Translations under genes and position numbers: made by a program
Notes under the pieces: model-generated
Seen by the model: only the letters and a program-made list of their open reading frames with translations
Databases searched by the model: none
Told to the model about the DNA's origin: nothing
Source of the DNA: Ischnura elegans
Lineage: Eukaryota; Arthropoda; Insecta; Odonata; Coenagrionidae
Length of the DNA stretch: 64,000 nucleotides
Direction: 5' to 3'
NCBI RefSeq assembly: GCF_921293095.1
Contig: NC_060254.1
Location: 106,168,917-106,232,916 of the forward strand
Part shown: positions 37,901-45,634 of the stretch, piece after piece
Numbering within the stretch: the first letter of the stretch is position 1
How the letters are laid out: each line of letters begins with the position of its first letter

Positions 37901-38418
37901 ATGTGTGGTCTCGGAAAAGCACCATATCATGAACTCCTGAAATAGGCAACAGTATGGACAAAATTTTTAAATATTTGTGCCTGATGATACGTCAAAGCAT
38001 TTCATATTGGGGAAATAAATATGTGAAACCAAGCTACTGTTTCATTTATGAGTGATTAGTTTGTTAAAAAATTATTTTCTTGCTGTGCTTGGCTTGAGTT
38101 CCAACATTGGTTCAATAACGTTTTCTATTTCAGGGCGCTGATTCCATCACAAAGAAACTGTATGAAGCTCTTTCTCAGAGTCATAAAATTTATGTGACGG
38201 CAGCCACATATGCTGGGAGCTACATGATTCGCTTTGCAGTATGCAGTCGGTTTACCGAAGAGAAAGATGTCCAGTTTGCATGGAAGGAAATATGTGATCA
38301 GGCGGAGCAGATTCTCAGTTGTGAACAAAACGGCCATTCAACGAATCCTTTTTCAAAGGAAATGCTGTGGGAGAGCGCTCAAAACTCAGAAATTATTCCA
38401 CCAAATGCGACAAGGTGA
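7824..38418 (+). CDS. amd: DHPAA synthase / alpha-methyldopa-hypersensitive protein (whole gene, 11 coding exons)
   Basis: Spliced from 7824-7903, 21979-22099, 26217-26330, 26868-26987, 27807-27936, 28856-29004, 30006-30117, 31640-31757, 34524-34614, 35198-35398 and 38134-38418, giving 506 residues with every phase matching and all introns GT-AG. It is a group II PLP-dependent decarboxylase-fold enzyme, expected to be a cytosolic dimer. Seen: HVDAAYAG with Asp271 (binds the PLP nitrogen), LGTTGTC with Thr246, NFNPHKW with the Schiff-base Lys303, and Tyr332 in the mobile catalytic loop. Residue 192 in DQSN is Asn; dopa decarboxylases have His there, and Asn marks the insect enzymes that convert L-dopa to DHPAA, CO2, ammonia and hydrogen peroxide for flexible-cuticle crosslinking (family knowledge). 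Tyr80 in HAYYPT also fits this branch. The start [12 protein letters not shown] matches my memory of fly Amd, about 510 residues long. Alternative: a dopa decarboxylase paralog, less likely because of Asn192. Confidence 0.9.
8030..8272. mobile_element. possible hAT MITE remnant
   Basis: Runs from a long G tract at 8038-8050 to ATAGTTACGCCACTG ending at about 8271; GTTACGCCACTG is the complement of a CAGTGGCGTAAC-type hAT end. The other end is not clear. Confidence 0.35.
10859..11090. mobile_element. MITE-D, palindromic, GGCCGTTTTACACGG ends
   Basis: Starts GGCCGTTTTACACGG and ends CCGTGTAAAACGGCC. The interior has GAACAGGGGCTATTTTGCCG and GACGCAATTTTGATTGCGCC. A longer, more symmetrical copy sits at 50832-53272 with a LINE inside it. 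I see no certain target duplication. Confidence 0.8.
11626..12052 (-). mobile_element. MITE-A, reverse, truncated
   Basis: Begins AATTGGGTAGTTTCCTTCAT, includes CACGTGACGTCA at 11807-11818 and CATGCATGAGGCACAGAGCT, and stops matching near 12052 just after the GCTAGC repeats. Confidence 0.85.
12053..13807. other. no recognised feature within intron 1
   Basis: AT-rich with short ORFs only. Confidence 0.6.
13812..14451. mobile_element. piggyBac-type MITE with TTAA target duplication
   Basis: 640 bp bounded by TTAA at 13808-13811 and 14452-14455. The ends CCCTTAACCAGTGACGTGC and (reverse complement of the right) CCCTTAGCCGGTGACGTGC agree at 17 of 19 positions. Subterminal copies of GTGACGTG and GCGGTCT/AGACCGC recur near both ends, including the palindrome GCGGTCTGGGAGACCGC. 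TTAA duplication with CCC-starting ends is diagnostic of piggyBac. No transposase coding is visible. Confidence 0.88.
14456..15833. other. no recognised feature within intron 1
   Basis: AT-rich, no transposon ends or coding similarity recognised. Confidence 0.55.
15834..16050. mobile_element. MITE with CCTGTTTACACG ends
   Basis: 217 bp with inverted ends CCTGTTTACACGGTACATTA and (reverse complement of right) CCTGTTTACACGATACATTA, extending to about 28 bp. The interior has TGCGAATGCATGCACAG and its near-inverse GTTCATGCATTCGCACATG. It resembles MITE-D in end sequence but is a different family. Confidence 0.82.
16887..17555 (-). mobile_element. MITE-A, full length, reverse
   Basis: 669 bp from AATCGGGTAGTTTCCTTCAT to GGGAACCACTCTATT. 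It contains CACGTGACGTCA at 17068-17079, ATGCATGCATGAGGCACAGA, the doubled GCTAGCAGG/GTACTCTGC block and a strand-reversed CTCCAGGAGTAATAAT near its end. No direct repeat is visible immediately outside. Confidence 0.93.
17556..20718. other. no recognised feature within intron 1
   Basis: A GC- and CT-rich patch at 18540-18760 carries a 106-codon ORF without recognisable similarity; its proline/leucine/serine bias looks compositional. The rest is AT-rich. Confidence 0.5.
20719..20978 (+). mobile_element. MITE-C, hAT type, with perfect 8-bp target duplication
   Basis: 260 bp starting CACGGATGCCGACTTACAAA and ending GGAGTCGGTCCCACAG, flanked by ATACTCCA at 20711-20718 and 20979-20986. Other copies at 41573 and 43637 begin CAGGG(G/A)TGCCGACTTA and end GAGTCGGCGCCACTG. 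hAT assignment rests on CAGKGGYG-like ends and the 8-bp duplication. Confidence 0.9.
21704..21720. repeat. TA dinucleotide microsatellite
   Basis: About eight TA units, uninterrupted, in intron 1 some 260 bp before exon 2. Confidence 0.9.
21979..22099 (+). CDS. amd: amd coding exon 2
   Basis: Completes Arg27 and encodes residues 28-67 ([13 protein letters not shown] to ERVIMPG), the N-terminal arm that clasps the partner subunit in this family. The acceptor follows TTGTTGTTGCAG and the donor is GGA|GTAAGT. It follows a 14-kb intron. Confidence 0.9.
22499..23147 (+). mobile_element. MITE-A, full length, forward
   Basis: 649 bp from AATAGGGTGGTTTCCTATTA to GGAAACCACCCTATT. Several substitutions, including loss of the CACGTGACGTCA motif. 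Confidence 0.92.
23854..24606 (+). pseudogene. pogo/Tigger/jerky-like DDE transposase remnant, N-terminal and core
   Basis: The first part (23854-24066) encodes [18 protein letters not shown] and [14 protein letters not shown], the CENP-B-type helix-turn-helix region of pogo-like transposases. Then, across frameshifts, 24160-24300 encodes [19 protein letters not shown], the first catalytic-Asp block with Asn in place of Asp (usual (Y/F)N-(M/V)-DET), and 24340-24380 encodes a [15 protein letters not shown] block. A C-terminal piece (24460-24606) has [16 protein letters not shown], typical of the tail of these proteins. The middle including the second catalytic Asp is deleted. Multiple stops; dead. 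Confidence 0.75.
24743..25410 (+). mobile_element. MITE-A, full length, forward
   Basis: 668 bp from AATAGGGTGGTTTCCTATTA to GGAAACTACCCTATT, with TGACGTCACGTG at 25217-25228. Confidence 0.93.
25509..26179. mobile_element. Tc1/mariner-pogo type MITE with TA target duplication
   Basis: 671 bp flanked by TA at 25507-25508 and 26180-26181. Inverted ends CAGCAAAACCTCTTTACATC and (reverse complement of right) CACTAAAACCTCTATGTAGT; AACCTC(T)TTACATC recurs just inside both ends. The end is 37 bp from the exon 3 start, so the branch-point zone of intron 2 lies at or beside the element. Confidence 0.82.
26217..26330 (+). CDS. amd: amd coding exon 3
   Basis: Encodes residues 68-105, phase 0 at both ends. 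It contains THWHSP and [11 protein letters not shown], the substrate-pocket segment at residues 79-82. Its acceptor (GATTGATTGCAG) has a weak pyrimidine tract and lies only 37 bp after the end of a pogo-type MITE. Confidence 0.92.
26868..26987 (+). CDS. amd: amd coding exon 4
   Basis: Encodes residues 106-145 with [17 protein letters not shown] and the [10 protein letters not shown] segment near the PLP phosphate-binding region. [10 protein letters not shown] is the form I recall from Amd proteins. Confidence 0.93.
27222..27307. repeat. 86-nt perfect-stem inverted repeat in amd intron 4
   Basis: The arms at 27222-27244 and 27285-27307 are exact 23-bp reverse complements (CCATGAGAATAAACTATG...). 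Inside is a second hairpin, ACTTCCACA (27258-27266) against TGTGGAAGT (27273-27281). A foldback insertion or a structured intronic RNA are both possible. Confidence 0.9.
27807..27936 (+). CDS. amd: amd coding exon 5
   Basis: Encodes residues 146-188 ([17 protein letters not shown] onward to LVAYTS) and the first base of Asp189. The donor CAG|GTACAA is weaker than the others in the gene. Confidence 0.92.
28440..28816 (+). mobile_element. LINE 3' fragment in amd intron 5
   Basis: Degraded plus-strand coding ends [18 protein letters not shown], then KKWLKD and a stop near 28712; this is the C-terminal signature of CR1/Jockey-like reverse transcriptases. A short 3' UTR follows and ends in an AAT-type repeat at 28802-28816. 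The left limit is approximate. Confidence 0.7.
28856..29004 (+). CDS. amd: amd coding exon 6, carrying Asn192
   Basis: Completes Asp189 and encodes residues 190-238. It starts [10 protein letters not shown], placing Asn at 192, the residue that separates DHPAA synthase from dopa decarboxylase (His192). It ends LIPCV before the donor GTGAGT. Confidence 0.93.
29005..31639 (+). other. amd introns 6 and 7, with exon 7 between
   Basis: AT-rich. A short GGTAATG-type tandem repeat lies at about 29330-29360. I see no transposon ends or coding similarity in the remainder. Confidence 0.6.
30006..30117 (+). CDS. amd: amd coding exon 7
   Basis: Encodes residues 239-275 plus one base of Gly276: [14 protein letters not shown] (Thr246) and WLHVDAAYA (His269, Asp271). 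GTTGTCA with Gly-Thr is the Amd-like form. Confidence 0.94.
31640..31757 (+). CDS. amd: amd coding exon 8, PLP lysine
   Basis: Completes Gly276 and encodes residues 277-314 plus two bases of Trp315. SFNFNPHKW places the PLP-binding lysine exactly at 303. NFDCSAM follows, as in insect family members. The exon ends TG|GTATGT, splitting the Trp codon. Confidence 0.94.
31827..32125 (-). mobile_element. MITE-B, reverse, with perfect 8-bp target duplication
   Basis: 299 bp from CAGGGGCACAGCTAGG to CTCGCTGCGCCACTG, flanked by CAGTGAGG at 31819-31826 and 32126-32133. Lies 69 bp after exon 8. Confidence 0.92.
33339..33644 (+). mobile_element. MITE-B, forward
   Basis: 306 bp from CAGTGGCGCAGCGAGG to CCTAGCTGCACCCCTG. 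No matching 8-bp flanks, so one flank has diverged or been replaced. Confidence 0.88.
34236..34464. mobile_element. Penelope-like hairpin insertion with 13-bp flanking repeat
   Basis: Two inverted arms of about 100 bp (34236-34340 and 34350-34444), both reading GCAGTAAAGTT...TCTCCTTCCAA on opposite strands, followed by an A-rich tail. One strand reads tgatgatgg...gaaacgttgg, the motif of Penelope-like terminal repeats. The 13-mer CAGTGGTTGAATT occurs directly on both sides (34223-34235 and 34465-34477), as expected for a target duplication. Similar-looking ORFs on both strands are a by-product of the inverted repeat, not genes. Confidence 0.75.
34524..34614 (+). CDS. amd: amd coding exon 9, catalytic loop
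   Basis: Completes Trp315 and encodes residues 316-345, including [10 protein letters not shown]. Tyr332 of the mobile catalytic loop is present; its loss alone can convert decarboxylation to oxidative deamination in related enzymes, so its retention means the predicted synthase activity rests on Asn192. Confidence 0.9.
35198..35398 (+). CDS. amd: amd coding exon 10
   Basis: Encodes residues 346-412: [20 protein letters not shown], then the C-terminal small-domain segment ending MGLVCFRLK. The Gly in IPLGRRF fits a dopa-using enzyme; tyrosine decarboxylases usually have Ser there. Phase 0 on both sides. Confidence 0.93.
35940..36340 (+). mobile_element. LINE 3' fragment in amd intron 10
   Basis: Plus-strand coding remnant [20 protein letters not shown] and [17 protein letters not shown] matches the same C-terminal region as the LINE at 6920-7519, with frameshifts. 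It ends with the LINE tail hairpin CCACACGCC / GGCTTGCGGGGTGG-type sequence at about 36250-36335. Confidence 0.75.
37017..37317 (-). mobile_element. MITE-B, reverse, with imperfect 8-bp target duplication
   Basis: 301 bp from CAGGGGCGCAGCTAAG to CATCGCTGCGCCACTG; flanks ATGTGAGA and GTGTGAGG share six of eight bases. Confidence 0.88.
37498..37740. repeat. cluster of GGTGTAAT octamers
   Basis: GGTGTAAT occurs at 37498, 37530, 37627, 37679 and 37709, with a sixth near-match AGTGTAAT at about 37733, all on the plus strand within 243 bp. It may be a decayed MITE with subterminal repeats; no clear terminal repeat was found. Confidence 0.6.
38134..38418 (+). CDS. amd: amd terminal coding exon 11
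   Basis: Encodes residues 413-506 and the TGA stop. It contains [23 protein letters not shown] and FAWKEI, the C-terminal domain signature, then an unconserved polar tail of about 40 residues ending PPNATR. The exon runs straight to the stop with no further donor needed. Confidence 0.93.
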   Translation, partial: GADSITKKLYEALSQSHKIYVTAATYAGSYMIRFAVCSRFTEEKDVQFAWKEICDQAEQILSCEQNGHSTNPFSKEMLWESAQNSEIIPPNATR

Positions 38419-39856
38419 CTTGTTTCAAACAATGATTGACATGTGTTGAAAGCATATTTCAGAGGTAATTGAGTTTCTTTTCCCGTGTGTACTTGTTTGT
38501 ACAGACCGAGAAGGAAGCTGAAGTAGACTCAGCATTTTGTTTTTAACAACAAACTTTGATTTAGAGAATCAATATTACATGTGTTTCCAATGCAATTTCC
38601 TCCTGTTAGAGGTAGTTTTGTATGTTTTTTTTATAAATACTACAGTGTAAATACAACTGTTTGTACAGATTGGGATATTTTATTTCGAGAGAATGTTCCT
38701 GCTCAGTACACACAAAATGCTGCAGATGAGCAACAGATGCGGCAGCGCTTTAACTGTGCTCTGTAGCAAAGGCACTGCCATAGCGAGCCTAGCACTCTTA
38801 AACTTCTCTTTTTTGCATGTCAGATTCACTGCTGATGGGTGTCAGGAGTGCTGCACAAGTGTGCCACGATCTCTTCTAACAAATGTCAGAATCGCTGGAA
38901 ATGAATTCCTGATGTGGCACTAGTAATCGTCATAAGCACCACTAAAGTATGTCAGGGCCAATAAGAATGAATTGGAAACACATGGTTGCAGTAAATGACT
39001 TTATTCATCATCATGCTATTTAAAGTGTAAGTTCAGTAGCAGACTTTAACAGGACCCTCTTCATCCTCGTTCCAGTCTGCCTAAACTACTTCGCCATTTC
39101 CTTTTAAATTTTGAAGTTCTCATGTGGGAAAGAGCTGACTTTCTAGGGAATATATCTTACTTAAACAAATCAAAGGACACCAATTTCAGCAATCAAATAC
39201 CAATTTATTAATGGAAACATTTTTGAAATATAAATTCTTGAAAAATACTAGAAGACACACACCTATTACGAAATTGCGACTTGGCAAAAAATCACAATTA
39301 GCAGCTAAAATCAATTAGAAACTCACGTAGGGATTATCTACTAAAAAGTCCTAATAAACTCTAGACGCAGCTGACACGGTTCAGTTGACATGCGCTGTGC
39401 TAGCAGCGCTGACATCCTTGTGAAGCGCTGCAACAACTCTGTGTACATGCTGGGTGTTGATGCCTTTTTACTTGAGGTTTAAACTTCTTTTATACATACT
39501 TTAATACTGCATCTACATCAGTCCGCCCCAATGCCACTGCACCTTATCAATGAAGTAATGATCTAATCCTGTTAATTTTCAAGCAATCTTTACTACATGT
39601 TTGTACTCAGCATTTCATATGTAAGATCGCCATTTTTCACTTCCATGACTTAATCTTTATTTATAAATGGAGTACTTTTGTTACATTATATCTTGAAATT
39701 ACTGCCTAGGAGATGGGTGAAATATTTTCAAGCACCTTATTGCATCAACATGGTCATATTGCTTAGTGATACAAATAATGAATGCTGGGGGTTACTTTGG
39801 GGGACAAAGGACTCCAGTTTCCTTGGGAGCCAAATATCACCAAATGTCATCGTTTT
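38419..39856 (+). other. amd 3' untranslated / downstream region
   Basis: No coding similarity is visible. The first canonical AATAAA after the stop is at 39353-39358, which would give a 3' UTR of roughly 950 nt; non-canonical signals closer to the stop are possible. A long inverted-repeat mobile structure begins at 39857. Confidence 0.4.
39353..39358 (+). terminator. candidate polyadenylation signal for amd
   Basis: AATAAA, the first exact hexamer I find after the amd stop codon. Position alone supports it. Confidence 0.3.
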
Positions 39857-40664
39857 AATAGGGTGGTTTCCTATAATTTTTTATTTCCTAAATCGAAAGA
39901 TTATTACTCCTGGAGTATGCGTTTCACACTTTTAGATTTTTCAATGACGATATATATTTTTCGCGATTAAATGAGAAGTGAAAATTTTCAAGCGCGCGAA
40001 AAACCCGACGGCTAAGTAGGAATGCTGGTAAAAGTCTGTGTGACGTATTTCTGGTTCCAGCTGTCGGCGTGTGAGGTGATATAAGCACCGCTGCAATGTA
40101 GGCTGCTAGCAGGTAGCAGAGTACCCTGCTAGCGATTACCGCTTGGCTTAAATAAGGATTATTAATACCTTATCAAACAAAGAAAACTTTCCGACCTTAG
40201 CTAGTTTTAATAGGTGATTATAAAGACATGTTTCCCTGAAGTCTGTGCCTGCCTTACCGTGACGATTATTCAAACAAAATAATTCGACGATTATAAAGGT
40301 TTGATGTTTCCACCTACTGTATCAGTTGTCAATTGCACTGATTTTTATTAAATATTCCCAATTCATTAGAACGTAAAAGCAATGCTACCTAACCTTTCAC
40401 TCCTTAAGTAATCGGGCCAAAAATATGGCCTGATTAAATTTGTTAAAGTTTATATATTTGTGGTTTGACACTTCACAAGGGATGCGAAAGGTATATACGG
40501 GCATACATAAGTGCTAATTGATACATTGTCACACAATACACGTTGTTTCAGGGTAAAATTATTTTAGAATTGTCCGTCTGTGGTTTTTTTTAATGTAATA
40601 CCCTGTCGTTTTGAGCAAATTACGGGAATGAAGGAAAATTTTGAATGAGTTTGTTCTTTCATTC
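39857..40664 (+). repeat. left long inverted repeat
   Basis: MITE-A half (39857 to about 40250) joined to a unique ~415-bp block beginning GCCTTACCGTGACGATTATT. Matches 45635-46458 in reverse complement. Confidence 0.88.
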
Positions 40665-40744
40665 AATCTTTGTCTGATCATCCAGGAGAATATTTATAGA
40701 AACAATAATACCATTTACAATGACAAATAATTGTTCACATTTAT

Positions 40745-41429
40745 AATAGTTTGGTTTCCTTTTATTTTTTATTGCCTAAATCGTAAGATTATTACTCCTG
40801 GAGTATGTATTTCACGCTTTTAAGTTTTTAAATGACGATATCTATTTCTCGCGATTAAATGAAAAGTGAAAATTTTCAAGGGCGCGAAAATGGAACGGCT
40901 AAGTATGAATACTGGGAAAACCCCGTGTGACGCCGTTCTGGTTCCCACTGCCGCAAGTGGGCAGCAGGAACCAGAATGACGTCACACGGGGGCGAGGCTT
41001 TGAGTGCTGATACGACGCTGGATGCTAGCAGGTAGCCGAGTACCCTGCTAGCTGGTAACGCTTGGCTTAAATAAGGATTATTAATACCTTATCAAGCGAA
41101 GAAAACTTTCTGACCTTGGCCAGTTTTAATAGGTGATTATTAAGAGACGTTTCCCTGAGCTCTGTGCCTCATTTCATGCATTGGTAATCTCAGACGATGT
41201 AAACCCCTATCTACTCGTATAGAAACTAGGTCCCTGTGACGTCACATGGAGTGGCATTGCATGGGCGCCAATCTGGCCTTTTCCAAATGAGGTTAAATAT
41301 GACCTTTGCCATTCGTCTAAACTGGGATTTCTAAAACCAAATAATTTGTATTTTATGAATACACTAATGGTGGGTAAGGAATCGCAATCAATGCATTTCG
41401 TTTTCTTTGATGAAGAAAACTTCCCTATT
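40745..41429 (+). mobile_element. MITE-A, forward, with internal inverted duplication
   Basis: 685 bp from AATAGTTTGGTTTCCTTTTA to GAAAACTTCCCTATT. At about 40920-40990 the segment CCGTGTGACGCCGTTCTGGT is followed by its near-inverse ACCAGAATGACGTCACACGG, replacing the usual GTGAGGTGACCTTGG block. Confidence 0.9.
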
Positions 41430-41572
41430 AAAACAATGATATACAGAATACCTAAAAACTTTGCTACAGCTGGTTGGTGATAGATATTCATTGTGAGAAG
41501 AGTTGGGCCATGTGTGAACCTAATTCAATTTCCGTTGGAAATCATGGATGAATGAAATTTGTCAACAGCTTG

Positions 41573-41834
41573 CAGGGATGCCGACTTACAAAAAATATTG
41601 TAGTGGGCCCAAACCGGGGATCATGCCCCGGGAAATTTTTTAAGTAGTGAGTTTTAATTATTTTAAGCATTTTAGAAGAGTCATATGCTCAGCATTAGAA
41701 CCCTTATAACTCGAATCTTGATATCTGGACTGTCCGGGGAAAATCGACGAGTCGGACACATTTTTTCCTCACACTCACAATGAATTTTCGAGGGGGCTCG
41801 GGCCCCCTCAGGCCCCATGGAGTCGGCGCCACTG
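41573..41834 (+). mobile_element. MITE-C, forward
   Basis: 262 bp from CAGGGATGCCGACTTACAAA to GAGTCGGCGCCACTG. Flanks ACAGCTTG and ACTACTTG agree at six of eight positions. Confidence 0.88.
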
Positions 41835-42539
41835 ACTACTTGTTCATCTCATAGCGAGCACATGTCAATCATTGGGAACACGATTGTTCAATGTTCATGT
41901 ATTACCATACAGAAGGGATTCTTTACGGCGGGATCGCATCATGCATCCTACGTTGACTATGCAATCGCTGTAACTTCAACTGAAATTTCATTGTTGGCTT
42001 CAACGATCGATCATGGGTTAGGTGAGTGTGCAAGTTGTGCGAGACATGTGAATAGCGCCGTGCGGATATTTGTGAGTCATATTCTTTTAATAATATCCTC
42101 ATAAGAACTAAGGTATGATTATTATTTTACTAATTGATTTTTATTGACAAAAATAAGTCCCTTGGTCATTAAAAATTATTATGATACGTAAAAGTGAAAA
42201 TGCAAGGCAACCTTGGAGACACAGTCGCTGGGATAGAAACATGAGTTTTAATTGATGTGCCTGCTGGAGAATTAAAATAATTCTCTAAGCATCTCATGAT
42301 CCTCTCAAAAGAATGACAGATATCCTCATACCTAAAACTCAATGTATAGTTTTCTCCTTGATAAGGAGTTATTGATATGAGTGAAAAACCAATGATGGAA
42401 TATTAATTCATATGATTTTATTCCCTTAAAGCTAAGAATTACATTATTATTATAGTATTCTACCGATTAAGGTAGGTTTCCATGGATTACTAAATAAATG
42501 ATCTGGGAGCCTCCCTTTCCTTCAAGCGCTACCTTCTTT

Positions 42540-42970
42540 AATTCACTGTAAGGCCTACTCCCTTTCAATCTATCTATAAATCCTTTTCTTTTCCTTCCCC
42601 TCCCTCGTTTCCCATCATTCTACCCTCTAACCCAAATTTCAACATCCCCTCACCGCTAAGCACTAACTCCATCCATACCTTCTGTCTCCTCCGTATCTCA
42701 TCTAAAAGTTGCCTCTCCTCACCCACCATGTCCAGCACTTTGTCGTTCCTCTTCTCTCCATCCACTTCACTTTATCCATTCTTCTCCATACCCACATCTC
42801 GAATGCCTCCAATATTCTCTCGTCCTCCTTCCTAAGTGTCCACCTTTCCGCACCGTAGAGAGCTACACTCCAGATAAGACTCTTCACTGAACTTTTCTTT
42901 GAACTCTTGATCAACGAACCTCTCATCAGCTCCTTCCTGTTGATGAACGCCTCTTTTTCGCCCCGTTCAA
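42540..42970 (-). pseudogene. non-LTR retrotransposon reverse transcriptase, C-terminal remnant
   Basis: Minus strand: EKEAFINRKELMRGSLIKSS, then SLIWSVALYGAERWTLRKED, ERILEAFEMWVWRRMDKVKW, and, after a frameshift, DMVGEERQLLDEIRRRQKVW. This is the post-palm region of a non-LTR retrotransposon, a different lineage from the LINE at 6920. Broken by at least one frameshift. Confidence 0.75.
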
Positions 42971-43636
42971 GTTTTTCCCCGTCTACTTTTATCTAGAGTG
43001 TCACATTCATAGCTTGTGATGCTCTACAAAATCAATTTATTTATCAAAATTATTTCATTACAAATATTTACATTTGTAATAAAATGATGCTCTTATTTTG
43101 TCGTTCTGCTTTGGACTTACATTTTAATATGCTTCGCATATCTAAGAGATGAAGTCGGTGGCTTCAATTGTTTCCACTTTTATCATGTGGCGTCGAAAAT
43201 TAAACTCGTGCAGAAAGTTTCAACCACAAATATGCATTCATTTTCCAAAGGTACGTCCACGCCACCTTCGCAAGCGGTCAAGTATTATGGAAGCATTGCT
43301 GGTGGGTAGTGGCGGTGCTCAAAGTGCTTACTTTATATTATAAACTTTAAGGGGGTCATAGCATTGCTTACGTCTAGACGGGAAGGTGTATCGCTTCAGC
43401 GAAAATATGGAAAAGAGGTCGAGCACTGCTTATTGTATATTCTATAGGGCACCCGGCTAATGCATTGCGCTACTTATTACAAAAAATAGACAAAAAAGAA
43501 TTAACAAAATGGTACCCTTTTCATAGCGCTCGATTGAAATAGGCACAGAAATGCTTCAAAATACATAGTGTGTAATATGCAGTTTTATTTTTAGTTGGTG
43601 CAAATAAAAATATTGTAATCTAACGTATGGAGATGT

Positions 43637-43899
43637 CAGGGGTGCCGACTTATAAAAAATATTGGGTGGGCCCAAACTGGGGACCTTGCCCCGGTAAATT
43701 TTATAAGTAGCGAATTTTAAGTTTTTTAAGCATTTTAGAAGAGTCATATGATCAACATTAGAACCCTGATCACTCGAATCTCGATATCTGGACACTCTGG
43801 GGAAAATTGACTAGCCTGACACATTTTTTCCTCACATCTGTAACGAATTTTCGGGGGGGGGCTCGGGCTCCCTCAGGCCCCATGGAGTCGGCGCCACTG
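43637..43899 (+). mobile_element. MITE-C, forward
   Basis: 263 bp from CAGGGGTGCCGACTTATAAA to GAGTCGGCGCCACTG. Flanks GGAGATGT and GGAGATAT agree at seven of eight positions. Confidence 0.9.
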
Positions 43900-44389
43900 G
43901 GAGATATGGAGGGGTTCGGCGAATGCCTATTTTATCTTTCAACAAGAGAGACTGAGGGTGGGGGGTGGGTCAAAATGAGCAGTGATGCATCTGCTCTGTA
44001 CTTGAAAGCGCCATTTAACGCCATGTGCATGAACCTCTTAAATAAGTTCCCAGTACCTACGGCGTTCTCTTTCGATCGCTGACGTGCGACTTATCTCGGC
44101 CTGCTGCTGCTCCAGTTCTTGCTGATGCAGTCGGCTACTTCGCCATTATTATCGTATATTTTGATGAGGTTTACGATAGAGTGGAGAGACCCTTTTCGAT
44201 CGATCGATCGCTCTCCCGATCCGATCCATCGCCTACTTCTCGAGTTTTTCGCGGCGAAAAATCGACGGCTCAAACCCTTCCGCTGATTAGTTGATGACGT
44301 CACGATCTCTTGTTGAGCGATACACCGCCGCTCCTCGGTCTTGCACATTGACCGCAAGTGGTTCTATACTATGTGCACACTCTTTTACA

Positions 44390-44480
44390 TTACCCCGTAA
44401 ACCACCTACGGAGGTGCTTGGCAGGGGGTCAACAATCCCCAACATGCACGGTTAAAATTTACTTCCACTGATATGCGCTG
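44390..44480 (-). mobile_element. LINE 3' tail fragment
   Basis: ACCCCGTAAACCACCTACGG, then AGGTGCTTGGCAGGGGGTCA, the same tail as the LINE at 6700. Only the tail survives. Confidence 0.6.
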
Positions 44481-44511
44481 CGCAATATGAACATAACCAT
44501 AGAGTAAGTAT

Positions 44512-44930
44512 ACGACGGAGGATGCTAGCAGGTAGCAGAGTACCCTACTAGCAGGTAGCGCTTGGCTAAAGTAAGGATTATTATTCCCCTATCAAGCGAA
44601 GGAAACTTTCCGACCTTGGGCAGTTTTAATGGGTGATTATTAAGAGATATTTCCCTGTGCTCTGTGCCTCATGCATGCATTGGTAATCTCGGACGATGTA
44701 AAACTCCTATCTACTCGTATAGAAACTAGGTCCCTGTGACGTCACGCGAAGTGGCATAGCATGGGCGCCAATCTGGCCCTTTTCAAATGAGGATAAAAAT
44801 GGACCATTGCCATTCGTCTAAACCGGTATTTCAAAAACGAAATAATTTGTATATTATGAATACGGTAATTGTGGGTAACAAATCGCAATCAATGCCTTTC
44901 GGTTTCTTTGATGAAGGAAACTACCCTATT
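44512..44930 (+). mobile_element. MITE-A, forward, 5'-truncated
   Basis: Starts within the GCTAGCAGGTAGCAGAGTAC block and runs to GGAAACTACCCTATT. It abuts the LINE tail on its left. Confidence 0.88.
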
Positions 44931-45078
44931 CAGTTGATTCCATGGTGTACATTCTAAATATTCGTTGTAATATTAGTTCAAGCATAACGGGAATAGCCAC
45001 GGTAACAACTATACGGAAGCACCCTCACACCATCTCGTTATACATACTCCACAAATTTTAACTCTCTCCCAATAAGCG

Positions 45079-45150
45079 GTGGTGGCGCAGTGGGCTAAGA
45101 CACTAGGCAATGATAAAAGGTCAAGGGTTTAATTCCCTTCTGCAGCGATT
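45079..45150 (+). repeat. tRNA-like sequence (SINE head or tRNA pseudogene)
   Basis: An A-box-like TGGCGCAGTGG and a B-box-like GGTTTAATTCC (45126-45136) are spaced as in tRNA-derived RNA polymerase III promoters, with a T run at 45151-45160 right after. The cloverleaf does not close well, so a SINE or pseudogene is more likely than a working tRNA. Confidence 0.4.
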
Positions 45151-45634
45151 ATTTTTTTTCTCTGTTGAAATATCGCACACTGAAATATAATTTAGAAGAT
45201 ATATTTAAAGGTGCGACAATAGGAACTGTTTGTCATTTTCGTACCAAATAAAATGGTGTCATAAAAATAATCGCGTGCGTGCAAAACAGATAACAAACTA
45301 ACCACATTATCTTGCGTTATTTTAACGTACATAACTCGAGCCATTAATAATGATGGATACTATTCAACCTAATTTAATCGCTGTATTTCCTTCCAGCGTA
45401 CCTCCACTTTTATGGAAAATTTGTAAGATATTTACGGCATATCATGAAGGCCATAACATCATTTATGATGTTCAATATTCATATTTAATTGAGATACTGT
45501 ATGAAAATATGACAATTTGGTTAAACAATTAAGTAAGTAAACCATATGTTGTTGGAAAAAATGATGGATTTCGCGACTACCTGTACTTTAGTTCTTACGA
45601 TACACGAACTTAACAATCAACTACGCTCTCACGA

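Larger units (their letters stand above)
35399..38133 (+). other. amd intron 10 (2.7 kb)
   Basis: It holds a LINE 3' fragment (about 35940-36340), a MITE-B (37017-37317) and a cluster of GGTGTAAT octamers (37498-37740). Confidence 0.7.

Noticed and set aside
41817..42104. 95-codon forward ORF
   Set aside because: It starts within a MITE-C end and has no recognisable similarity.
44185..44225. CGATCGATCGATCG run
   Set aside because: A three-unit tetranucleotide repeat, too short to be meaningful.
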